A stretch of 64,000 nt of DNA, from assembly GCA_003184365.1 (NCBI GenBank), contig NKYR01000015.1:372001-436000 (forward strand). The letters run 5' to 3'. The notes under the pieces were generated by a model that saw nothing but the letters and a program-made list of their open reading frames with translations, was not told where the DNA came from and did no database searches. Source of the stretch: Evernia prunastri (taxonomy: Eukaryota; Ascomycota; Lecanoromycetes; Lecanorales; Parmeliaceae). This document shows positions 36,140-47,012 of this stretch, piece by piece. The position numbers were made by a program, and so were the translations under genes. Every line of letters begins with the position of its first letter. Within the stretch, counting starts at the first letter, position 1.

Positions 36140-37588
36140 TTGCGGTGCACCATGCTGCCTTTATGGGGTCGTTGGAACGGAATTTTTCTCGTCCTTGTTC
36201 ATGAAAACAATTTTGACAATCAACAATCAACATGTAAGTATCGAAGGGTTATGCTGTTTGCCACGCATCCTCAACATATGTTTTACGAACGAAGAGGAAG
36301 CTCAGTCGCGATCCGACAAGATCTCACCTTCGAGGTTGCTTCTCTTATCACCAGCCGTAAGATTCAAGTGGACGTTCAGTATTATCATTCGAAAAAATGG
36401 TATAATATGATACCAAGCGTATCCCAGAGCGCACATACAAAAGCACGAGAGTTGCTATCCCTACTCGACGTAGAGGTCACCGTCGAAAAACAAAATTACG
36501 AGACCGAACCAGTCGAAAATACACTTAATCTCCATCAAGGTGAATGGGAGAAGTTCTCCAACCAAAAACCCCACAGCAACAGAAAATCAAGAGAGCTGCT
36601 CCCTACGGCCTTAGAAGCTTGTATGGCTATTGGCAAGAGTGATGAACGCTGGTACGATCCATCGTAGATGCCCGGCGCCGTCTTAGAATGGTTTAAGGGA
36701 CAAAAGGATGTCCTCTTCTATTATGGACCGATTTCGAGTATAACAGATATCGAGCTCGCATCTAAGGAAATGCCTTGGTGTTGATAGCTTCCCAGATCAT
36801 GAAGAGCCATATCAATTGCGAGATTTGTTGTTACACCTAATGTTGAAGCAGCACGACTATCTAGACGAGCATAGCGTCCGACACGATGATTTACTCTTCC
36901 AACGAGTCGACGGCAGCGAGGTCTAAACAGTCTGTCCCGTGTGGCGATTATAGAAGCTTTGACGAGAACCCACGATACAAATGTTCTCAGCCGTGGTGCT
37001 ACGCAATGAAGCAGAGGCGAAAATGCAAATCGCTAAAATGTGGCGCAAAAGCTCCAGGACAAAAGTGTGCGAATTCTGTTCGGCTTCAACCTGTCTCGAC
37101 AGATCTTCTAGGTATTAAAGATGATAGGTCAGCGCTGTTAGCTGAAAAATGAGCGCAAATGCCCCAACTTATATCGTGCACTAGTACGGCAAGCTGGCGA
37201 AGGCCCACAACGCCCTTCCACAGTTGAGCGATTTTGTTGTCAGTGCAAAGAGAAGACCTTGACAGTTCGGAAATACGGCAATGATGAGGGAAATCTCTAC
37301 GTCGATAATGAAGCACAATGGACTTTGGGCACTTATCGTCCTCTCCATGTTGTTTCAAACTCCAGATGTTTGAGTTGCCAGAGAGGGGGGAGACTTGTCC
37401 CACGGGATAGAAATATTCCCTTTGTCAGTACTATGGGACTTCTCAAGTTCCAACAAAGCTTCAGCATCCATCCTCGGGTTGTCATCGAAGCTCTCCTGGA
37501 TGAGTGGCCATCTCAATCGCATGATGCAAGGGAACGAGGGCAGTCGAGTCTTGAAGAGGAAGTTGAGAACTCTCAACCCACATACTAA
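36140..37588 (+). pseudogene. Decayed protein-coding locus of unknown family
   Basis: Several adjacent plus-strand segments read like protein but lie in different frames and are cut by stops: 36230-36666 (MAIGKSDERWYDPS end), 36667-36783 (MPGAVLEWFKGQKDV), about 36770-36925 (PDHEEPYQLRDLLLHLMLKQ), 36886-37152 (a basic, cysteine-rich stretch with CSQPWCYAMKQRRKC) and 37140-37588 (FCCQCKEK and CLSCQRGG, two CxxC pairs). I could not join them with introns of normal size and signals, so a gene broken by frameshifts and nonsense changes is the simplest reading. The CxxC pairs suggest a zinc-binding C-terminus. I do not recognise the family; a relic of a mobile element or an expanded accessory gene family are both possible. 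No terminal repeats were found around it. Confidence 0.4.
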
Positions 37589-38571
37589 GTCTTGATCGCC
37601 ATCATCCATACAACGTTGTGTGAACTCTGTCAAGAACAGCCTTTCAAATATTATAGTAATTCTCAACTGACTCGAACGCATCACGACTCGCCAGCAGCCT
37701 TACCTCTTACCGCTCGTCGTCTCAATCACTTTTACTCCTGTCTCGCCGCCACTTCGGACCAGCGCCACTACACCAACGCCACAAACGACCGCCCCTCAAA
37801 CCATGTCTGCATCAACACGAAGGCACAGAAACACGTCCCCGACAAAATCAAACCCCGTTCCATCACAATATCAATGGACTCGCCGCTCACACCATTAGCC
37901 CACTCTTACAAAGTCGCAAGGAGTTCCCCTATCCGACGCGGCGAGCTCGCCTGCGTCGGACGCTGATCTACGCCGACGGATAAGGTTCGATAGCGTGAGG
38001 TAGATGTGTTTCGGATGGCTGTATGCTGCTGGCGGATTAGGGGGGCGGCAATGGCTATTGCGGATGAGTCGCTGGCAACGCGTTGTGAGACACCGGGAAG
38101 GTGGTGCTTGTTCGATTGGGCTCTTACTCGTGCTGAATTACAAGATTCTCAATAAGAAAGAATACATCCACTGGAATTCGTCGGTTCCATTGCGTATCTG
38201 CAACCGCATCCGCCAAGATGAGATAGCTGCTGCTAGATATCTCCCCTCCTGACATAAGTATATACAATCTCAAGACCGCCCAATGCCTGAGATGAAAGTT
38301 GAGGACGTTTGGTAAGGCACACATTACTCATTATCCCCGCTGTCCGAATAGCGCCGTTCCTCCTCTTAAGTATCCGGATGCACCAAGCGACATCATCTAT
38401 TTACGAGGCAGGTATCTCACGAGACCAAGTCCGTCCGTCCCGAAGAATCCTTACTCCCCGCGCCCAAAAGTAGAGCCCCATGAGCCCCATCCATCCATCC
38501 ATGCCCCCACCCCCAATCCAATCCCGATAAAGAACACAACTCCAGACACCGGTCCCGCTAAACGACACAAC
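37589..38571. other. Intergenic, about 1.0 kb
   Basis: This is the 3' flank of the decayed locus and of the ankyrin gene. Short frames at 37592-37966 and 38299-38570 lack motifs; the latter is partly the antisense of the ankyrin gene end. Nothing else seen. Confidence 0.5.
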
Positions 38572-40267
38572 TCACTTACACAGCTCGTTCATCATCCGCC
38601 TGATCCCCTCCCTCTTCACCTCCGCCCGGTCATCCTTCCGGAAGAAGCACACATAGCGCAGATCCCTCTGCGCCAACATGACCATGACGGCGTAGAACTG
38701 CCTCGTCCCGTCGTAGTCGTAGCCGTACTGGCTCCCCGCGCCGGGGATGAGGGGGTAGTCGCTGTTCGCCTGGGCGAAGCGCAGCGCCTGCGGCATGTCC
38801 GTCACGGCGCCGGCGCGGAACAGGAGCTCGAGCAGACTCGGCCGGCGGCCCAGGATCGCGGCCTCGACGGGGTTGGTGTAGGATGAGGAGGAAGGAGAGG
38901 AGGAGCGCGAGGGCGGGGCCGGGCGGGTGGCGTTGACGTCGGCGCCGCGCTGGATGAGGAGTTTGGCGATGGCCTCGCGGCCCGTGGAGAGGGCGAGCAT
39001 GAGCGCGGTGCCGTGGGAGGAGGAGCAGGCGTCGACGGAGGCGCCGCTGTCGAGGAGGATCCGGGCGATGGATTCCCGGCCCTGGGAGATGGCTTCTTGG
39101 AGGATGGTGAGGCGGATGGTGGTGGAGACGGGGTATTCGGCGTCGAGGGGGAGGCCGTTCCGCGCGAGGAGGGACATCATGGTGTCGGATCGGAGGGCGG
39201 CGCGGGCGGGGAGAGCGCTGGGGGAGAGGTGGTCGACTTTCAGGTTCACTTTTTTGCCGAGGAGGAAGCGGACGGCGTCTTCGTTGTTGGCGGATACGGC
39301 GTTCCAGAGCACGTTTTTCTTGTCGCGGATTGCGTCTACGTTGGCGCCTCTTGTTAATAAGGCTTCCATTAAGGGCACCGAGGGGAAGCGAGCGGCGCTC
39401 CAAAGAGCATGGTCTAACAATTCCTGGTCAAGGACATCTGCGGTCGACTCGTCGTTGAGGGTTTCGAGAGCTTTGTTGAGGTTCTTGTTGTCGATAGCGG
39501 CGATTAGTCGTTTCTTTCGGCTAGAGAATCCATTCGCCAACGATGCAAGCCGAGGTCTGGATTTCGACTTCGGTGGTGGCGACGGTACTCCATTGTGTGC
39601 TTCTACGAGCGTAGTGGTATCGGTCTCCGACCTGGAGAAGCTGTTGTCGGAGATGGAGGGCGCGATCGACCTTTTTGGAGACTCAACTCCCTCAGGGTCT
39701 GAGAGCTCGACCACCCACTGCCAAGACCCGTACTCTCGCTTTGGTAGGGGTTGTCCTTCAAATGTAGTGGTCCCAATGACAATACTGGCATTCAGTCCGT
39801 CAGCGGTGTCAAAGAATGGGTTGGCCAGAATGCAAACCTTCTGAAAGCTGTCAATAATGTTATGTTAAAGACAAGCCGACTTCTAATCTCAGCAATGTCC
39901 TCGCCACCTAGTCTTAGCCGATCCCAAGAGCTTTTGTCATCTGTACCCAAGCTTTGATACTTTTGGACGATGTATTGTAAGTCGGCGAGAACGCTAATAC
40001 AGCCGTCCAGGATCGTCTTTAGCCTAGCTTGTCTCCGAGGTGGCAGAGGGTGGGACAATTGGGTGTCGGCAGCTTCTTCCAGAACACAATGCAACGACTC
40101 AAGCTCCCTACTGATAGTCCCAAATACTCCCGGGGCCGCTCTACCTAAAAGTCTGTTAGTATATGGTTCCAGCAGAGGAGTGTTTCCATACACGACTGGT
40201 AAATCCTCCACGCTAATTGGCCGACGGCCACAAAGTCGCTTATACCAAAACCAAAGGGAACGGGCAT
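38572..40267 (-). CDS. Ankyrin-repeat protein with HeLo-like-type N-terminal domain
   Basis: Three exons: 40267..40192, 40144..39838 and 39784..38572, giving 531 residues. The N-terminal about 125 residues (MPVPFGFGISDFVAVGQLAW, RELESLHCVLEEA, SWDRLRLGGEDIAEIRSRL, LLTAF) match the helical domain that opens many fungal NLR-like and ankyrin proteins, related to the HeLo-like group. A Ser/Pro-rich linker follows. Ankyrin repeats fill about residues 225-460 (LMEALLTRGANVDA, AIAKLLIQRGADVNA, LLELLFRAGAV). The C-terminus is unassigned. In relatives the N-terminal domain usually continues for about 80 more residues after LLTAF; here the second intron (53 nt) leads straight to the linker, so part may have been lost. 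It is divergent from the NACHT-HET gene, start codons 1.02 kb apart. A role in self/non-self recognition is inferred from the domain class and neighbour. Confidence 0.8.
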
Positions 40268-41287
40268 CTTTAATCGGAGGATCTGCGGTGTAACAATATA
40301 AGACTCCAGTTGCGAATGATTGTCGTTCTTCTACGTCGCTCCAAGGCTGCAGTGGCCAGAGAGGTCTGACTCACCAGTCCGGTTGGATAGCCTTATGTCG
40401 GTGCGATTGAACCTACCGAAATACCATAATCGTCGAGGAGCGCGTGCCTTCTTTTCTCAGCCAACTGTGCCTTTGTAGTTGAAACCAAGTTCCAAGCGAT
40501 GAAACCAACGAGACAAGAAAAGGGCGGGATGCGGTGGGGTAAGTGAAGCTGTCGAGATCTTGGGGGCCCCCAATTCCAGACTCAATGTGATTAGCAGCAA
40601 GTCTAGGCTAGCATCGCATTTGGAGGGGGCGTCCACTTAGCCAATGACAGCCGCACAATTGACGAGGGATGAGCTTGGCAGCATTCAGCGTCCGGCACAG
40701 CCTGCTAGAAACACTTTCTGCGTACAATGATGGGTGAGGCGCAAGGCGTATTCCATTGCTCTCGCACTGCCATTGGAAAGGCTTTAGGGTACCTTAGGTA
40801 CTGACACCTGCTTTGCTGCGCCACAATCGCCTATCATATCTTCTGAGTACAACAGCGCATCGAGGCAGCATTCGAATCCATTTCGAGCGACAAAGTAGGT
40901 ATCTTACTATAATGCACAGCCTCAGCCGTTAAGTACCTTTCACTCCATGCAATGTTTTGCAATTCGCTACCTACTCATCAAGAGAGCGATCCCACTTGTA
41001 CGAACAATGCTGTTGGCGATGAGACTGAAGACAGCATTGCTGGCAAGCTCGTCGTCTAATGGGGTACCACCTTGTGAGAAAATATACTGGTATTGAGTGG
41101 ACTGAAAATAATAAGGTGTATCTAATGATGCTACGTACTTACTATTTAGCATATTCAAAAAGAATAAGAATGCTTGGCAAATTTCATCGCACCCCGCCTC
41201 CAGGAATCTGCGAAAAAAGCAATTATGAAACCTCTCTCCATCTCCTTCAGCCTTCCTCTTTTGTCCTCTTCCTTCTGTTGCGTCAGG
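40268..41287. promoter_or_regulatory. Divergent promoter region, ankyrin and NACHT-HET genes
   Basis: The 1.02 kb between two divergent start codons should hold both promoters. It carries TAAGGTA-type motifs (TACCTTAGGTA near 40789-40800; TAGGTATCTTAC near 40894). No gene is supported in it. Co-regulation is an inference from the arrangement. Confidence 0.4.
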
Positions 41288-44200
41288 ATGATCGATCCAG
41301 GGACTGCGCTTGCCGTTGCAGGTATGGCAATGCATGTCTCGAAAGATTTGTTAGACTTCTTCAAAAGTTGGAAAAGCTGTCCAGAGGACGCTCTAGCCCT
41401 TCGGGCATCCATCCTCTGGTTGAGCCAGACTTTCCATTTGGTGCGCAAAACGTTGATGAGCCACAAAGATCTAGGCCCTGGTGCAGCGTCGACATATGAC
41501 ACGATCGTCACAAGCGTGGAAAGCTGCAAATCTAAGGTGGAGGCTCTCAAGACCGAATTGAATAAGGTGCAGACCCAGAGAACAAAAGACGGATGGCAAA
41601 AGATGAAGAACGAGTTGAAGCGATTCAGATACTTCTTCAGTAAAAAAACCATCTCGGACATGCTTACGACCATCAAACAATGTGAAGGCAGCCTCCGTGT
41701 CATAATATCACTACTCAATCTGTAAGTCTTAGGTACTAACGAGGATGCCAGATCGCTCACGCAGATAGGGGAACGACGGCGAACGTATTAGACGAAGTGC
41801 GGTCAATATCTACAGCTGCCGGTAATGCCGCTCAAGCGCGTGATGATTACCTGGAAGACGAATTCCAGAGCCTGAAAGATCTTCTTTCTCAACAAGCGAC
41901 TCAGTCGGACCTGAGCCGGAGACTGGCTCTTGTAATCAAAGACCATAATCATAAGCAGGCTCTTGCGTGGCTAGTTCCTCCTGAGCGCCAAAAAGTCAGC
42001 TCGAGATTTCACACCACCCTATACCGAAGCCGCGAGTTTGGAACAGGATCTTGGTTCACCAACGGGAGCATGTTCCAGAAATGGCAAGAAGAAGGCAACT
42101 CCTGTCTCTGGTTGCAAGGTCCCGGTAAGCCTATAGTCCCAACATTAATTTGTGCTGCCTGACATGATTAAGTCGGCTGTGGGAAGAGCGTTTTGTGGTA
42201 AGTGCCTCTTGAAGAGCTTCTTGCCTTAGTAACGCTTGGCAGCTCTAGTATAATCCATGATCTGCAACAGCGTTGCATCTATGCAGACGACGAACCTGAT
42301 GACATCTTGATCTATCACTATTTCTCACATACAGAAGAATTTATGCAAGCTGCTGAACCAATGTTACGTTCCTGCATTGCCCAAGCAGGGTTTCGTGGTT
42401 CCGTGAAAACCTTACTTGTTGAGTATTATGAAAGATACAACACCACTTTTATGTCTGAGGATCCTTCTCTGGACGAACTAAGTGCGTTTTTTATAACGTT
42501 GCTCAAAACACTGTCCGACCTGGATCAAGTCGAGAATTCAACTGCTGACAAAGTGCCCCAAAGACAGATATTTCTGATATTGGATGCACTAGACGAGATC
42601 CATTTCGGCAATCAGCGAGATGAAGTCCTCAATTTCATTCAATTCGTCAGGGAATTAAGCCAGTCTAATATTTATTTACTGGTAACAAGCCGTGCCGGCG
42701 CCGCGGAACACGACATCGCAGACGTCTTACATAGGACCAGCACCGCAACCAAAGCCGTCCTAGGCAAATATGGTAACGATGAAGAAGATCCTTGGGTTCG
42801 AACTACGGACACTGCATGCCTGCACTTAAAGTTAATGGTGTATGTGGTGACCGCGGAGGACATCAAGACTGACATCGATCTCGTTGTTCGAAGAGAGTTG
42901 AGGACACATCGAAGACTCAAGACGCTACAGTCCCAGGTAAAAGAGCTCATCCTAGACATACTCGTGCGACTAGGACAGCCGACGTGAGCCCTTGTCGTAC
43001 ATCCAATTAAAAAACTAAATTGACTATGTCGCAGGTTCCGTGAAGTTGCTCTTCAGATCACCAAGCTGACTTCGGCAGATTTATCGAGCCATGCAACTCC
43101 AGAAGCGATCTCGACTATGCTCAAAAGCCCCTCCAACGATAGCCAAAACTCTCCCGGCAGTAATAGAAGCCTACCTTTTCGACTAGATGAATTGTATCGC
43201 CAGCTACTAGACTCGGTGCACCCAACATTGATTAGCATGGTTCACAACGCTTTGCAATGGCTCCTACATTCGAAACGGTCGCTGAGCTTGGACGAATTCG
43301 TTGACATCTGCGCTTTTCAGAAAGACGACAAAGGTAGTTTGGCCTTTTTGGAAACCCAGAGGAGATCTCCAAATGATTTGTTAGCCATATTCGCCGGATT
43401 GATAGTAGCCGGGAGCACCTCCTTTACTAGTCGGCCGAATGTTGTCGCAGGGAGTAAAGTGTCTCTGGCTCACTTCTCGGTGAAAGAATTCCTCTTAAGG
43501 AGAGAAGCACAGAAAAACTTAGGCCAGACCCACGTCATGAATCCTTTCGCTGCACACCAGTTGATCGCAGAATATTGTGTCAAATACCTGATGCAAAGCA
43601 ATTTCTTGGAGAAGCGACACCAACAGTACGCACTTCCCAACTATGCCTGGAACTATTGGGCCTGGCATTGCGTCCGAACAAGGCCTCTAGACAACTCAAC
43701 ATTGACTGTTGAGCAAGAATTAAGCAACCGTGCTGCGCGGGTTGACCGTGTTCCAAAGTCAGAGATTGAAATATATCTTTCGCAAATGTTGTGGGCGCTG
43801 GTCGGCATACAATGCCTTGATGCGGAAGATTTGTCGATTCGATTAGCACTACCATACTTCTACGAAGAAATGGACGCCTCTACAGTACCAGATTTCCTTT
43901 TGTGGCATGACAAGCGCCTTTCATACGTTCACGGTGCCTTGCGAGATCCGACCCAGCAGCTCCGGCTGGTGGAGTTACTTGCCACCGATGACGACTCCAG
44001 CGAGCTACGCGCCAATCTCGAGGTTGTCGGTGATATTACTGAAAAGAGCTATGAGGTTGTCACGTATATGTGGAACCCGACTAGACAGCCCGCAATGCTG
44101 CGCATCAATGGAATGCCTTTCGGTATACCCACAGGACTGTCGCAAGTTCTCAAACGACTTAGAAGAAGTGACATAGCAGGACCTAGGACTCTGTGGATTG

Positions 44201-45730
44201 ATGCGGTCTCTATTGATATGGAAAACAACCAGGAAAAGAGCGTCATGATTAGTAGAATGGCTGAGGTATTAAAGCTTTCTACCTCACATGCCATCTTCGC
44301 CGACACATCTGCATGGGAACATGACGGGGAGAGCCTTGAGCTTCTCAAAAGGATCGATCAAATTCTGTCATCGGGCTCGCGATTGGAGAATGAGAGGCGG
44401 CAGGATCTGGTTGACTTGATAAGCAATCGTCCAGTTGAGCGCTTACTAAAGTCTCTCTTCGACCGCAGAATATGGATTCGCATCTGGCCTTTGCAGCAGA
44501 TGGTCTTGTCCAAAGACTCGACTGTGTTCTACGGAGAGCATCAAATTAGTATGGACGTGCTCGAACGTGTTCTCATGCAACATGAATTGCTCGAAGCAGT
44601 GCTTCTGTCTGTGCGAAGATTCCCAGAAAGCGACCTGGCCAAGGACCATACATGGCGATCCCTTGTTGAGATGGCTCGCACACGCGCTGAATTTCGACAA
44701 CAGAATAGAGTCCCTCCCTTGCGTGCTTTGTATGCCAGCCGCTACTTGCAATGTCGTGAACCCCGCGATCGTGTCTAAAGCCTTGTGGGTCTAATGCGCG
44801 ACAAATCTATGCCCGATCTTACGATTGACTACACAAGTCCTTCTGCAGAGATTTTTGTCAGGCTGGGCCTTCTGCTCCTCGAAAGATACAGAAATCTGGA
44901 TATGTTCTCCTTCAAGTCCCACGAACTACCACCATCTGCATACCATGAAACTCGTATAGGACTACCGTCTTGGGTATCTACCTTCGTATTCGCCCAGCAC
45001 GAGACGTGGCCACTAGTGACTAGCGGTATCACTTATCCTGTTGTGCCAGACGTTTTCCGGGCTTGTGGAGAGCAATCCGAAGCTAGATTCATCTACAATA
45101 TTGGCAAATCAACGCAAAATCTCATTCTCGACGGCTACATTGTGGATCGGATCCTACACGCTTACCCGCAACCGAGGAGTTCCACTTTCACCACTCTTGC
45201 ATCGCAGCGTCATCGAATCCTCTCCGACAGCAGGCTCCAACATCTCGTCACAAAAAGCTTGTGGCCGGGAGAAACGCCCGTATCGGCATACTGGATGACC
45301 GTGTGTGCCAACCAGACCAAGTTGGGCGAGCTCATCATACCCTCTGCCGATGCCTCGGGAGACCGGAACCGCATCCCCACCGACGAGGCCCAAGAGTCTT
45401 CCTGGACTCCGGAGGACAGTCCGCCAATGGCGCTGCAATTCTCAGAGAACAGGAGGTTCTTCGTCAGTGCAGGGGGTCGGCTTGGTTTGGCGCCATCGAT
45501 AGCCGACGAAGGTGACCACGTGGTGGTGTGCCCGGGTGGAAAGGTTCCATACATTCTGCGGCGTACCGAAGATGGGAACTACATCCTCTTGGGAGACAGG
45601 TGAGAATTGAATGTTCGAGATGCTTGGAACGCCCCTTTTGACGCTTGACCGCAGCTATGTGCATGGCATCATGGATGGGGAAGCGATACGGACGCATGAT
45701 ACACGTATTCAAACTTTTACTGTTGTTTGA
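41288..45730 (+). pseudogene. HeLo-like/NACHT/HET protein gene interrupted by an in-frame TAA
   Basis: Six exons: 41288..41721, 41769..42124, 42173..42197 (25 bases), 42243..42983, 43035..45599 and 45655..45730, a 1398-codon frame with one internal TAA at 44776..44778 (codon 1100). Domains in order: helical HeLo-like N-terminus (MIDPGTALAVAGMAMH onward); NACHT-type P-loop NTPase with Walker A GPVGCGKS (about 262-269, assembled from three exons), Walker B FLILDALDE (about 381) and sensor LLVTSRAG; a winged-helix-like region; then a divergent HET domain (YEVVTYMWN about 857, LWIDAVSID, IWIRIWPLQQ). After the TAA the frame stays open through SLVGLMRDKS to the conserved HET-gene ending YVHGIMDGEA in the last exon. 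The stop replaces the Tyr expected in DRVYSL. Made as is, the product has 1099 residues and keeps the HET motifs. The family mediates programmed cell death in incompatibility; function here is inferred. Confidence 0.85.
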
Positions 45731-47012
45731 GAATGGTCGGATGGCATGAGTTCCTCGTGGATTTTATCATAAATGTAAGCATTTGGTTCTCCAATCTTCT
45801 CGACCGTCATGAATAAACGGATCGTACAATCTTATCTTTTCCGTATTTGACAACCCACCCGACTCCGCCCCTTCTCTGCAGCACCCGTATACTCAACGTT
45901 GATATCAGGATAAGTTTTTCAACGGACGTCATGCAAGTGAAGTTGACATTTACATGGCACGCAGGTCCTTTATCGCGATCTCGGCGTGGCATATCATACA
46001 CACATCGCTTGCGAACCAGTACTCTCTGCTACGGCGGACCAAAGTATCGTGCTCTGCTAGTGCTCAGGTTGGTTGGATGGCTCACATGCGAAACTGAGGG
46101 CTGAGAAATATGAAAGGGAGAGACAGCGAGAAAATTGATGCGGCAGTATGCGCCCTCACCCTCACTCTGGTCCAGTGGTGTTGAGATGCCGCTATCTCAT
46201 CCAGGCATGAGAGGAGGGTACTATCGTGGGGACCCTGGCGTTCCAATGATCCTCGAGCAAAGGATGAATACAGGGAAGGCAAAGGATCAAGAAGAAGAAA
46301 AACCACCACGCAGGAACGCACCCATCTCATTGATTGTGCCTGGTTTTTCAGCCTTTGGGTCGTGTGCTAGAGGATCTGGGGCCATGGGTTGCGGCTGCCG
46401 AGCGTTTCTAGGGGTTGTGGAGTGGGAGGTTGAGATTCTTCTAGAGTGGGGGGTCTGTTGTGGTGGAATTGTACCTTGGTTGTGGAAGGAATCGAGGAGA
46501 TAGAAAGGGTTAACCTTTGGTGCGTGGTATGATGTATGCTAGAAAGCTAAGTAGGTTTCAAGATGTAAGAATGTAGAAGACTCCAAACGGTATCGTTGTA
46601 CCTTCTCCCCCAAGACCGTGGTACCTAGAAGGAAGGAGAAGCTCGAAGAAAAAAGGGGGTAGATCTTGAGCGAACAAGGCAGGGGAGGTTTTTGCAGTAC
46701 CAGACTCCTACCACACAAAAAGGTCTCACCCCACTCAAAAAACCCTATCAATGAGCTATTCAGCATGCTGATGCCTTTTCATAAACCTACGACTCCCGAA
46801 GCCCCTCGGCAGCACTTTCGTCACTCGACCGGTCGCTCAACCCAACCACGGTCTTCACCCCTTCCCCGGTCTCTCTCGTTGTGACTGGATTCTGAGACAT
46901 GATGCCTTCTGGGGACGAGAGACTAGGCCGCTATCGCTGTTTGGAGAAGCTTCCGGAGGTGCGGTGACTGGGGTTTCGCCCAATATGCCACCGGAGGTGG
47001 GAAGTGGGCGCT
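45731..47012. other. Intergenic, about 1.3 kb
   Basis: This is the 3' flank of two convergent genes (NACHT-HET plus, kinase minus). Open frames at 45847-46104, 46135-46503 and 46666-46884 show no domain. No repeat of note. Confidence 0.5.

Noticed and set aside
38630..39844. Further long frames on both strands over the ankyrin gene.
   Set aside because: Arg/Pro-rich or Gly-rich shadows of a GC-rich exon; only one frame gives ankyrin repeats.
44776..44778. An intron removing the TAA of the NACHT-HET gene.
   Set aside because: The only possible donor and acceptor around it are about 30 bases apart and would delete the conserved REPRDRV and SLVGL text.
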